Made by a program: the position numbers and the translations under genes. The notes beneath the pieces were generated by a model, which saw only the letters and a program-made list of their open reading frames with translations, was not told the DNA's origin and made no database searches. From Hyphomicrobiales bacterium (lineage in GTDB: Bacteria; Pseudomonadota; Alphaproteobacteria; Rhizobiales; Beijerinckiaceae), in NCBI GenBank assembly GCA_003164825.1, contig PLUH01000229.1, positions 1-18,297 of the forward strand: a stretch of DNA of 18,297 nt, in the 5' to 3' direction. Of this stretch, positions 1-6,499 are shown in pieces. Positions within the stretch are counted from its first letter, which is position 1. Each line of letters starts with the position of its first letter.

Positions 1-209
1 AGCAATATGTCGCAGGCAGCGTCATGCTCGTCACCGCATTGTCGCCGGTGATCGGCTATCAGAATGCGGCTCACATCGCGGAAAAGGCGATCGCCGACGG
101 CATCACGCTAAGACAGGCGGCGCTCGCGTCCGGCAAAGTGACCGAGAAACTTTTCGACGAGACCATCGTCCCGCTGAAAATGGTCGGCGAAGGGCTGGCG
201 GGGGCCTGA
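1..209 (+). CDS. fumC: Fumarate hydratase class II, C-terminal end (partial)
   Basis: This is the 3' end of a gene whose start lies outside the window; the reading frame enters at base 3. The visible tail of about 68 residues contains MLVTALSPVIGY, the conserved stretch near the C-terminus of class II fumarases, followed by the usual small helical domain ending in PLKMVGEG. The enzyme reversibly hydrates fumarate to L-malate in the TCA cycle in the cytoplasm. Aspartate ammonia-lyase belongs to the same superfamily and cannot be fully excluded from the tail alone. However, the 'MLVTALxPxIGY' wording is more fumarase-like, and the next but one gene (malate:quinone oxidoreductase) uses malate. 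Only 30 bases separate its stop from the next gene on the same strand, so it is probably the first visible member of an operon. Confidence 0.75.
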   Translation, partial: QYVAGSVMLVTALSPVIGYQNAAHIAEKAIADGITLRQAALASGKVTEKLFDETIVPLKMVGEGLAGA

Positions 210-239
210 CGTCCCCCGCGTTCGATCCGGAGAAGCGCC

Positions 240-629
240 ATGATCCGTTGCGTTCGCATCTGGACCGCAGAGGACGGCAATTCGAGCTTCGAGGAGGGGC
301 ATATCGATCTCTCCGGCGGCGCGCGGGGAGATGTCCTCAGCGCCATCGTGTCGACATCCAGCATCTCCTTCCGCGAGACCAAGGCCGGCGGCGCTTTCGC
401 GTGGCACGACGCGCCTGTCCGTCAGTTCGTGCTGACGCTGAGCGGAACGCTGGAATTTACCACCCGGCGCGGCGATCGGTTCATGATTCATCCCGGCGAC
501 GTGCTGCTTGCGGAAGACACCGCTGGAAGCGGCCACAGCTGGCGCCTCGTGGACGATGAGCCCTGGCGGCGCGCCTATGTGATCCTTGCGCCCGCGGTCA
601 AGGTCCCGTTCATATCCGCAACCGGATAG
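240..629 (+). CDS. Small single-domain cupin protein of unknown role
   Basis: A 129-residue protein with one cupin beta-barrel. The first cupin motif covers about residues 56-80 (GGAFAWHDAPVRQFVLTLSG) and the second about residues 83-105, with the PGDVLLAEDTAG turn and a following His. The usual metal set (HxH, Glu, later His) is incomplete: the first motif has one His, and Gln sits roughly where Glu is expected, so metal binding is uncertain. No signal peptide is seen, so it is likely cytoplasmic. The start ATG follows a GGAG ribosome site at good spacing. It lies 30 bases after the fumarase gene and 21 bases before mqo, which suggests co-transcription and a link to dicarboxylate metabolism, as a small-molecule binder or sugar/acid isomerase-like protein. 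That role is inference. Confidence 0.8.
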   Translation: MIRCVRIWTAEDGNSSFEEGHIDLSGGARGDVLSAIVSTSSISFRETKAGGAFAWHDAPVRQFVLTLSGTLEFTTRRGDRFMIHPGDVLLAEDTAGSGHSWRLVDDEPWRRAYVILAPAVKVPFISATG

Positions 630-650
630 CCTGCCGACGTAGGAGTCCAC

Positions 651-2159
651 ATGACCGAAGCCGCCGCCATCGACGTCGTCCTGATCGGCGCCGGCATCAT
701 GAGCGCTACGCTCGGCACGTTCCTCAAGGAGTTGGAGCCTTCGCTCTCCATTTCGGTCTTGGAAGTCCTGTCGGACTGCGCTTTGGAGAGCTCCGGGTCC
801 TGGAACAATGCCGGCACCGGGCACGCCGCCAATTGCGAACTGAACTATACGCCCCAGCGCCCGGATGGCAGCGTCGACATTTCCAAGGCCCTGGAAGTCA
901 ATACGGAGTTTGACCTCTCCCGTCAGCTCTGGGCTTACCTCGTGAGGAAGGGCGCCATTGCCGACCCAAGGGACTTCATCCATCCCTGCCCGCACATGAG
1001 CTTCGTCTGGGGCGAGACGAACGTCGCGTTCCTCAAGGCCCGCTTCAAGGCCATGTCGGCGAACCATTGCTATCGCGGCATGGAATATTCCGAGAGTCAT
1101 GCTGAGATCGGCCAGTGGGCGCCGCTGATCATGGAGGGCCGCCCCGCGGACCAGCGGGTGGCCGCGACCCGCATCATCACCGGCACGGACGTTAGCTACG
1201 GCGCGCTCACCCACCTGCTTTTCGATCACCTTGCCAAGCAGCCCGGCGTCAATCTGAGCTATCGACATCACGTGCGGAACCTGAAGCGGACTGATGGCGG
1301 ACGATGGCTCATCGAGGTCGAGGACCTTCAGGCCCGCACTGTGGGCGAGATCACCGCAAAGTTCGTCTTTATCGGCGCTGGCGGCGGCGCGCTGGAGCTG
1401 TTGCAGAAGTCCAATATTCCCGAGGGACACGGATACGGCGGCTTCCCGGTGAGCGGCATCTGGCTCCGATGCGACGCGCAAGAGGTCGTCGAGCGCCACG
1501 ACGCCAAGGTCTACGGTAAGGCCGCCGAGGGCTCACCGCCGATGTCCGTGCCCCATCTCGACAGGCGGGTCATTGACGGCAAGATATCGTTGCTGTTCGG
1601 CCCATACGCCGGCTTCACCACGAGGTTCCTGAAGCACGACTCGCTGACCGACCTCTTCCGCTCGATCGAACCGGGGAACATCCGGCCCATGCTCGCCGTG
1701 GCGCGCGACAATGTGGATCTCTCGGAATATCTGATTGGCCAGGTGCTGCAGAGCAAGCAGCACCAGTTCGGCATCCTGCAGCAATTTTATGCGACCGCTA
1801 GTCGCGACGAATGGCGGCTCGCCGTGGCGGGGGACAGGGTGCAGATCATCAAACCGGACAAGGACCACGGAGGCGTGCTCGAATTCGGCACCGAGCTCGT
1901 CGGATCCGAGGATCGGTCCCTGGTCGCGCTGCTCGGCGCTTCGCCGGGCGCTTCGACGGCAGCCTTCATTGGGCTCGGCGTGCTCAGGAAGTGCTTCCCC
2001 GACCGTCTCACCGCCAGCGGATGGTTGCCGAAGCTGAAGGAGATCATCCCCGCCTACGGCGTCAACCTGATTGAGGACGCAGCGGCCTGCGACCGCATCC
2101 GGGCGGACACGGCGCCAGTTCTCAATCGCCAACATCTGATCGCTGCTCGCGCCGCCTGA
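651..2159 (+). CDS. mqo: Malate:quinone oxidoreductase
   Basis: A 502-residue FAD enzyme of the usual Mqo length (about 490-550). It oxidises L-malate to oxaloacetate and passes electrons to the quinone pool, acting as a peripheral protein on the inner face of the cytoplasmic membrane. Residues 8-25 hold the dinucleotide-binding fold (VVLIGAGIMSATLG). Next comes the family-specific block ESSGSWNNAGTGHAANCELN at about 45-64. The C-terminal part has LLGASPGASTAAFIGLGVL, typical of Mqo FAD contacts. The ATG at 651 is preceded by AGGAG at good spacing. It follows the cupin gene closely and completes the fumarate-malate-oxaloacetate pair with fumC. No frameshift or missing block is seen. Confidence 0.95.
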   Translation: MTEAAAIDVVLIGAGIMSATLGTFLKELEPSLSISVLEVLSDCALESSGSWNNAGTGHAANCELNYTPQRPDGSVDISKALEVNTEFDLSRQLWAYLVRKGAIADPRDFIHPCPHMSFVWGETNVAFLKARFKAMSANHCYRGMEYSESHAEIGQWAPLIMEGRPADQRVAATRIITGTDVSYGALTHLLFDHLAKQPGVNLSYRHHVRNLKRTDGGRWLIEVEDLQARTVGEITAKFVFIGAGGGALELLQKSNIPEGHGYGGFPVSGIWLRCDAQEVVERHDAKVYGKAAEGSPPMSVPHLDRRVIDGKISLLFGPYAGFTTRFLKHDSLTDLFRSIEPGNIRPMLAVARDNVDLSEYLIGQVLQSKQHQFGILQQFYATASRDEWRLAVAGDRVQIIKPDKDHGGVLEFGTELVGSEDRSLVALLGASPGASTAAFIGLGVLRKCFPDRLTASGWLPKLKEIIPAYGVNLIEDAAACDRIRADTAPVLNRQHLIAARAA

Positions 2160-2205
2160 CGTCGTCGCCTATTCCCTTCGGCCGGACCCACCGATGGTCA
2201 TTGAT

Positions 2206-2236
2206 CGCGGCGCGTGGAGAGTTCGCTCACGCCGCG
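2206..2236 (+). terminator. Possible stem-loop terminator downstream of mqo
   Basis: The arms CGCGGCGCGTG (2206-2216) and CACGCCGCG (2228-2236) can pair over 9 bp with a 2-nt bulge and an 11-nt loop. It lies about 47 bases after the mqo stop and before the promoter of the next operon, a sensible place for a transcription end. There is no U-tract after the stem, so intrinsic termination is doubtful. Confidence 0.3.
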
Positions 2237-2262
2237 GACTGGCCCTCCTCACTCCATCCACC

Positions 2263-2291
2263 TTGGCGCCCGGCCAGGGCCGCGCTATAAG
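2263..2291 (+). promoter_or_regulatory. Sigma70-type promoter of the sugar-uptake operon
   Basis: A -35 box TTGGCG (2263-2268) and a -10 box TATAAG (2286-2291) are separated by exactly 17 bases. The -10 box matches five of six consensus bases; the -35 box keeps the key TTG. The expected start of transcription, about seven bases beyond the -10 box, falls at about 2298, inside the palindrome at 2295-2312. It is the only convincing promoter in the 220-base gap before the binding-protein gene. The leader would be about 80 bases long. Confidence 0.65.
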
Positions 2292-2294
2292 GAT

Positions 2295-2312
2295 TGGGAA
2301 AAGCTTTTCTCA
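2295..2312 (+). promoter_or_regulatory. Probable operator for the operon's LacI-family repressor
   Basis: TGGGAAAAGCTTTTCTCA is an 18-bp inverted repeat with one mismatched pair; its central 12 bases, GAAAAGCTTTTC, are a perfect palindrome. LacI-family proteins bind symmetrical sites of about this length with a central two-base step. Here the centre is GC rather than the more common CG. It overlaps the predicted transcription start, so a bound repressor would block RNA polymerase. The matching regulator is probably the one encoded at 5411-6499. No second perfect copy was noticed in the window. Confidence 0.6.
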
Positions 2313-2379
2313 CTTCGACGGCGAGAGCAGGCTTTTTCAACGATAACAAGGCATTCGTCATCTTTCCCGGGAGGAGCTC

Positions 2380-3627
2380 ATGACCACACGGAGGACTTGC
2401 GGCGCGCTTGCCGCCATGCTGATCGCTTCGTCAGCCCTTGCGACGGCGGCTTACGCTGATGCGATGACGATGTGGGTGCGGGCCAGCGGCGCCAACGCCG
2501 CAGCGCATCTCGTCGATCTCTGGAACTCGACCCACCCCGACAAGATCGAGCTGACCACCATCCCCGACAACCAGATGGTCACCAAGCTCGCGACCGGCGT
2601 GCAGGCGGGCGACGTCCCCGACCTCGTGTCGTTCGATCTCATTTACATGCCCGATTTCATGAAGGCCGGCTTCCTTGTTGACCTCACGGCCGACCTCAAG
2701 GCCAATCCGAACTACGCTTCCGTCGCCCAGGCCTACAAGGACATCGCGACCTACGAGGGCAAGCTCTACGGCGCGGGGTTCACGCCGGACGTGTCGATCC
2801 TGGTGTGGAACAAGGATCTGTTCAAGAAGGCAGGGCTCGATCCCGACAAGCCGCCGCAGACGGTCGGCGAGATCCATGAGGACGCGAAGAAGATTCGCGC
2901 GCTTGGGTCCGACACCTACGGCTTCTATTTCTCGGGCGCCTGCCCGGGCTGCAACATTTTCGCGACATCGCCGATGATGGTCGCCGCGGGCTCGAAGATG
3001 CTGCCCGCCAATGGAAACGACGACGCGCTCACCGGCGACGGCGTCAAGGACGTGCTCGAAACGTTCAAGGAGATGTGGAGCGAGGGTCTCGTGCCCAAGA
3101 GCGCGCAGACCGACAACGGCGCGAACTTCACCGGCGAGTTCAAGACCGGCAAGATTGGCATTCAAGGAACCGGCGGCTTCCTGCTCTCCGAGCTCAAGAA
3201 GGACGTGCCGAACCTCAACTTCGGCGTCACTTTCCTGCCCGGCGTAAAGGAAGGCCAGGTGTCATCGTTTGTCGGCGGCGACGTCGTCGCGATCCCGGTC
3301 GGGTCCAAGCATGTTCCGCTCGCCAAGAAGTTCATCGCCTGGGAGCTGACCGACGAAGCCCAGCTCGAAGGGCTCGCCAAGAACAACATCGTGCCGTCGC
3401 GCCCCGCGCTTGCCGACAACAAATATTTCGCCGCCGATCCGCGCGTCGTCGTGACCGCCAAGGCGATTGGCGTGGGATACGTGCCGTGGGTCTTTCATTT
3501 CGCCGACATGGTGAACTCGGACTCGAGCCCGTGGATCAACATGTTCCAGCGCGCCATCTTTGACGGCGACGTCGACGGGGCGATCAAGGAGGGACGCGAA
3601 AAGATGAAGGAGATCGCAGGCCAATAG
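2380..3627 (+). CDS. ABC transporter sugar-binding protein (CUT1 family)
   Basis: A 415-residue periplasmic solute-binding protein of the MalE/UgpB type. Residues 1-26 form a Sec signal peptide: positive start MTTRR, hydrophobic core, and an AYA cleavage site before DAMTMWVRA. The mature protein has the family pattern: an early 'LVDLWNSTHPD' helix, a 'VQAGDVPDLVSFDLIYMPDF' stretch near residues 74-93, and an extended C-terminal lobe. It binds an oligosaccharide and delivers it to the two permeases that follow. GGAGGAGCTC lies directly before the ATG, a strong ribosome site that fits the need for excess binding protein. It is the first gene of the operon, just downstream of the promoter and operator. 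The ligand cannot be read from sequence; arabinose-containing oligosaccharides are suggested by the GH127 gene. Confidence 0.92.
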   Translation: MTTRRTCGALAAMLIASSALATAAYADAMTMWVRASGANAAAHLVDLWNSTHPDKIELTTIPDNQMVTKLATGVQAGDVPDLVSFDLIYMPDFMKAGFLVDLTADLKANPNYASVAQAYKDIATYEGKLYGAGFTPDVSILVWNKDLFKKAGLDPDKPPQTVGEIHEDAKKIRALGSDTYGFYFSGACPGCNIFATSPMMVAAGSKMLPANGNDDALTGDGVKDVLETFKEMWSEGLVPKSAQTDNGANFTGEFKTGKIGIQGTGGFLLSELKKDVPNLNFGVTFLPGVKEGQVSSFVGGDVVAIPVGSKHVPLAKKFIAWELTDEAQLEGLAKNNIVPSRPALADNKYFAADPRVVVTAKAIGVGYVPWVFHFADMVNSDSSPWINMFQRAIFDGDVDGAIKEGREKMKEIAGQ

Positions 3628-3645
3628 CAGCGCTCGCCCTCATCG

Positions 3646-4527
3646 ATGCGACGAAGTCGAACCATTCCGCAATGGCCGGGCTGGCTCTTCATGGCGCCAG
3701 CCCTCCTGTTCGTCGCGGTCTTCGTTCTGATCCCGCTCGGCCAGCTCGTCGCCACGTCGCTGAGCGACCGGTCGCTGCTTGGCGGCGGCAAGTTCATCGG
3801 CTTCGCCAATTATTGGCGGATCTGGAACGACTCGAGCTTCTGGCGGGCGCTCGAGTTCACCGCCAAATACACGCTCGTGCTGACGCCGATCTTGATCGGC
3901 CTCGGCTTTGCGCTCGCGTTGCTCACGGTCGACAACACGCCGCTCAAGCGGCTGACCCGCACCATCGTTTTCCTCCCCGTGGTGATCGGCCTGTCGAGTT
4001 CGAGCCTGCTGTGGTTCTGGCTGCTCGACGAACAGGTCGGACTCCTCAACAAGCTGCTCGTCGACCTGCACCTGATCGGCGAGCCGATCGTCTGGTTCGC
4101 CACCGCCGATCTCGCGTTTTGGGCGGTCGTGATCTCGATCACTTGGAAAGTCGTCGGCTTCGGCATGGTGCTGTTCATAGCGGGAATCCAGTCGATCAAT
4201 CCCGACATCCTCGAGGCCGCGCTGATGGACGGCGCGAGTTATTGGGGGCGCGTCCGTCTCATCATTCTGCCGCTGACCCGCCGGGTGTTGCTTCTGACGA
4301 CGCTGGTCAGCGCGATCGGCTCGATGCTGGCCTTCGACCAGTTCTACATCATGACCTCCGGCGGACCGCGAGGACAGACGTTCACCGCCGTCTATTGGAT
4401 CTACCAGAACTCGTTCATCTCGTTCAAACTCGGCTATGGCGCGGCGCTGTCGATCGTTCTCACGTTCATCATCCTCGTTTTCGCGACGATGCAGATTGCG
4501 CTCACCGCCCGGAGCGCCGAGACATGA
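3646..4527 (+). CDS. ABC sugar transporter permease, MalF/UgpA type
   Basis: A 293-residue inner-membrane protein with about six hydrophobic helices, beginning at FMAPALLFVAVFVLIPLGQ. The EAA loop that docks the ATPase is clear near residues 189-208 (EAALMDGASYWGRVRLIILP), with the conserved Gly and LP. It forms half of the transmembrane channel for the sugar bound by the preceding protein. The ATG at 3646 is 18 bases after that gene's stop and has only a weak ribosome site, so coupling to the upstream gene or a slightly different start is possible. Its stop overlaps the ATG of the next permease (ATGA at 4524). Confidence 0.92.
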   Translation: MRRSRTIPQWPGWLFMAPALLFVAVFVLIPLGQLVATSLSDRSLLGGGKFIGFANYWRIWNDSSFWRALEFTAKYTLVLTPILIGLGFALALLTVDNTPLKRLTRTIVFLPVVIGLSSSSLLWFWLLDEQVGLLNKLLVDLHLIGEPIVWFATADLAFWAVVISITWKVVGFGMVLFIAGIQSINPDILEAALMDGASYWGRVRLIILPLTRRVLLLTTLVSAIGSMLAFDQFYIMTSGGPRGQTFTAVYWIYQNSFISFKLGYGAALSIVLTFIILVFATMQIALTARSAET

Positions 4528-5414
4528 CCGTGGCCGCGCTGACGAGCGGGACCGAGCGGGCGATTTCCACCCCGCGCGGCGGGCGCGCGCCTCCCGGCGC
4601 CTACCTCGCAATCGCCGCCTGCGTCGCGGTGATCGCGATCATGGCCGCGCCGATGGCGCTCTCGTTCCTCGCCTCGATCAAGACGGCGGCCGACGCTTCG
4701 GCCGTCCCGCCCCATTATCTGCCGCAGGCGCTAAGCTTCGAGAACTACGCCAAGGTCATTCATTTCCAGGCGGGCCTCGCGGCCTATCTGAGCAATTCCG
4801 GGCTGGTCGCCCTGATGACGATCGCGGCCTGCATCGTGCTCGCGGCGCCCGCCGGCTACGGCCTCGCGCGCTTTGCGATGCGCGGCAAGGAGGTCGCGTT
4901 TCTCGGTCTGCTCGCGCCGATCATGATCCCTTATCAGGCGCTGCTGACCCCGCTCTATCTCGACTTCGCCAGGGTCGGGCTGGTCAATAGCCATCTCGGG
5001 CTCGCGATCGTGCACACGATCCTGCAATTGCCTTTCTCGATCTTCCTCATGCGCAACAGCTTCGAGGCGATCCCGCGCGAGATCGAGGAGGCGGCGATGG
5101 TTGACGGCTGCTCGGCCTGGAAGCGCTTCACCCGCGTCTTTCTGCCCCTCGCCGTCCCCGCGATCGTGACGGTGGCGCTGTTTGCGTTCATCAATTCGTG
5201 GAACGAGTTCCTCGCCGCGCTCATCTTCATGAACCGGGAGACCTCCTTCACCGTGCCGATCCTCCTGGTCAGCGTGCGCATCGGCAATCACGGCGCGGTC
5301 GATTGGGGCGCCCTGCAGGCGAGCGTCGTCATATCGATCATCCCCTGTCTTGCTGTCTATCTCGCCTTGCAGCGCTACTACGTCTCCGGCCTACTCTCGG
5401 GCGCGGTCAAATGA
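4524..5414 (+). CDS. ABC sugar transporter permease, MalG/UgpE type
   Basis: A 296-residue inner-membrane protein starting on the ATGA that ends the previous permease, so the two are translationally coupled. A short cytoplasmic tail precedes the first helix (about residues 30-55: AYLAIAACVAVIAIMAAPMA). The EAA motif is EEAAMVDGCSAWKRFTRVFLP near residues 189-209. The central NSGLVALMTIAACIVLAAP and FINSWNEFLAALIFM segments are typical of MalG-like proteins. It pairs with the preceding MalF-type subunit. No MalK-type ATPase follows, so the complex must borrow one encoded elsewhere. Its last codons overlap the LacI-type regulator gene (ATGA at 5411). Confidence 0.92.
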   Translation: MTVAALTSGTERAISTPRGGRAPPGAYLAIAACVAVIAIMAAPMALSFLASIKTAADASAVPPHYLPQALSFENYAKVIHFQAGLAAYLSNSGLVALMTIAACIVLAAPAGYGLARFAMRGKEVAFLGLLAPIMIPYQALLTPLYLDFARVGLVNSHLGLAIVHTILQLPFSIFLMRNSFEAIPREIEEAAMVDGCSAWKRFTRVFLPLAVPAIVTVALFAFINSWNEFLAALIFMNRETSFTVPILLVSVRIGNHGAVDWGALQASVVISIIPCLAVYLALQRYYVSGLLSGAVK

Positions 5415-6499
5415 GCGACGCCGCGGACGACGCGATTGCGGGTGGCGATCAGCGGCGGGGGAGTCTCGCGCTCACCATTCGCGACGTCGCGCGCCTCGCG
5501 GGCGTTTCCATCGGCACCGCCTCGAAGGCGCTGAACGCCAACGGACGCTTGAGCGCAGAGACGCGCGGAAGAGTTCTTCGCGTCGCAAGTGAGATCGGCT
5601 ATCGGCCGAATGATCTGGCGCAGAGCCTGCACCGGGCGCGCTCGATGACGGTCGGCATCCTATCCAACGATAGCTTCGGCCGGTTCGCGTTTCCCATCGT
5701 CGAGGCGCTGGAGCGGCGCCTGTCCGATCACGGCATCGCGGTCTTCATGTGCAACGCCACCGACGATCCCGTGCGCGAGCGGCGGCATATCGAGCAATTG
5801 CTGGGCAAGCGCGTCGATGGCCTCGTCGTCACCGCTCGCCGCGCGGACAAGCGCGAGCCGATCGAGCCTGTCGCGCGCGGATTGCCGGTCGTCTATGTCT
5901 ACTCGCGGGTCGAAAGCCCCGACGCCTTGTGCCTGCTTCCGGACGACAAGGGCGGAGCGGCGCTCGCGGTGACGCATCTCGCCGCGCTCGGCCGCAAGCG
6001 CATCGCCCATATCACCGGGCCGGAGCGCTTCGAGGCCGTGCGCTTGCGCGAGGAAGGGTATCGCGACGCGCTCGCGCGAGCCGGGCTTGTCGCTGAGGCC
6101 GAAGAATGTCTGGCGGGCGATTGGTCGGAAGCCTGGGGGCGCGAGGCGACCCGGCGCCTCTTCAAGCGTCGGCGGCCGCCGGACGCGCTCTTTTGCGGTA
6201 ACGACCAGATCGCCCGAGGGGCGATCGACGCACTGCGCGACCTGGGCCGCTCCGTCCCCGCCGAGGTCGCGGTGGTGGGCTTCGACAATTGGGAGGTCAT
6301 GGCCAAGGGCGCCCGGCCGCCGCTGACCAGCGTCGACATGAATCTGGACGCGCTCGGCCGCGCGGCAGGCGAATGTCTGCTCGATATGATGTCGGGCCGC
6401 GCTGTCGCCGGCGTGAGGCGGCTGCCATGTTCCTTGGTGGTGAGAGAGTCGTGCGGCGCGCACGCCAGGAGCAGCGCCGCGGGAGAACTGAACGCATGA
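5411..6499 (+). CDS. LacI-family transcriptional regulator of the sugar operon
   Basis: A 362-residue repressor of normal LacI/PurR length with an extra N-terminal tail of about 20 residues. The helix-turn-helix lies at about residues 22-42 (LTIRDVARLAGVSIGTASKAL) and the hinge helix at about 66-75 (PNDLAQSLHR). The rest is the periplasmic-binding-protein-like effector domain, including DALFCGNDQIARGAIDALRD and VVGFDNWEV, and it should bind a sugar. The ATG was chosen because it sits in an ATGA overlap with the upstream permease; a longer open frame upstream only shadows that gene. The gene lies inside the operon it probably controls, which predicts autoregulation through the palindrome at 2295-2312. 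Its own stop overlaps the start of the GH127 gene. Confidence 0.92.
   Translation: MSDAADDAIAGGDQRRGSLALTIRDVARLAGVSIGTASKALNANGRLSAETRGRVLRVASEIGYRPNDLAQSLHRARSMTVGILSNDSFGRFAFPIVEALERRLSDHGIAVFMCNATDDPVRERRHIEQLLGKRVDGLVVTARRADKREPIEPVARGLPVVYVYSRVESPDALCLLPDDKGGAALAVTHLAALGRKRIAHITGPERFEAVRLREEGYRDALARAGLVAEAEECLAGDWSEAWGREATRRLFKRRRPPDALFCGNDQIARGAIDALRDLGRSVPAEVAVVGFDNWEVMAKGARPPLTSVDMNLDALGRAAGECLLDMMSGRAVAGVRRLPCSLVVRESCGAHARSSAAGELNA

Noticed and set aside
108..1499. Long minus-strand open frame (463 codons) opposite the cupin and mqo genes
   Set aside because: It lies antisense to two well-supported genes, its translation has no recognisable domain, and long antisense frames are common in GC-rich DNA.
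2214..2459. 81-codon frame crossing the promoter and operator
   Set aside because: No ribosome site, overlaps the start of the binding-protein gene out of frame, and shows no protein-like pattern.
3672..5414. 580-codon frame that would fuse an Arg-rich region to the second permease
   Set aside because: Only the part from 4524 encodes a permease; the earlier portion is an out-of-frame shadow of the first permease gene.
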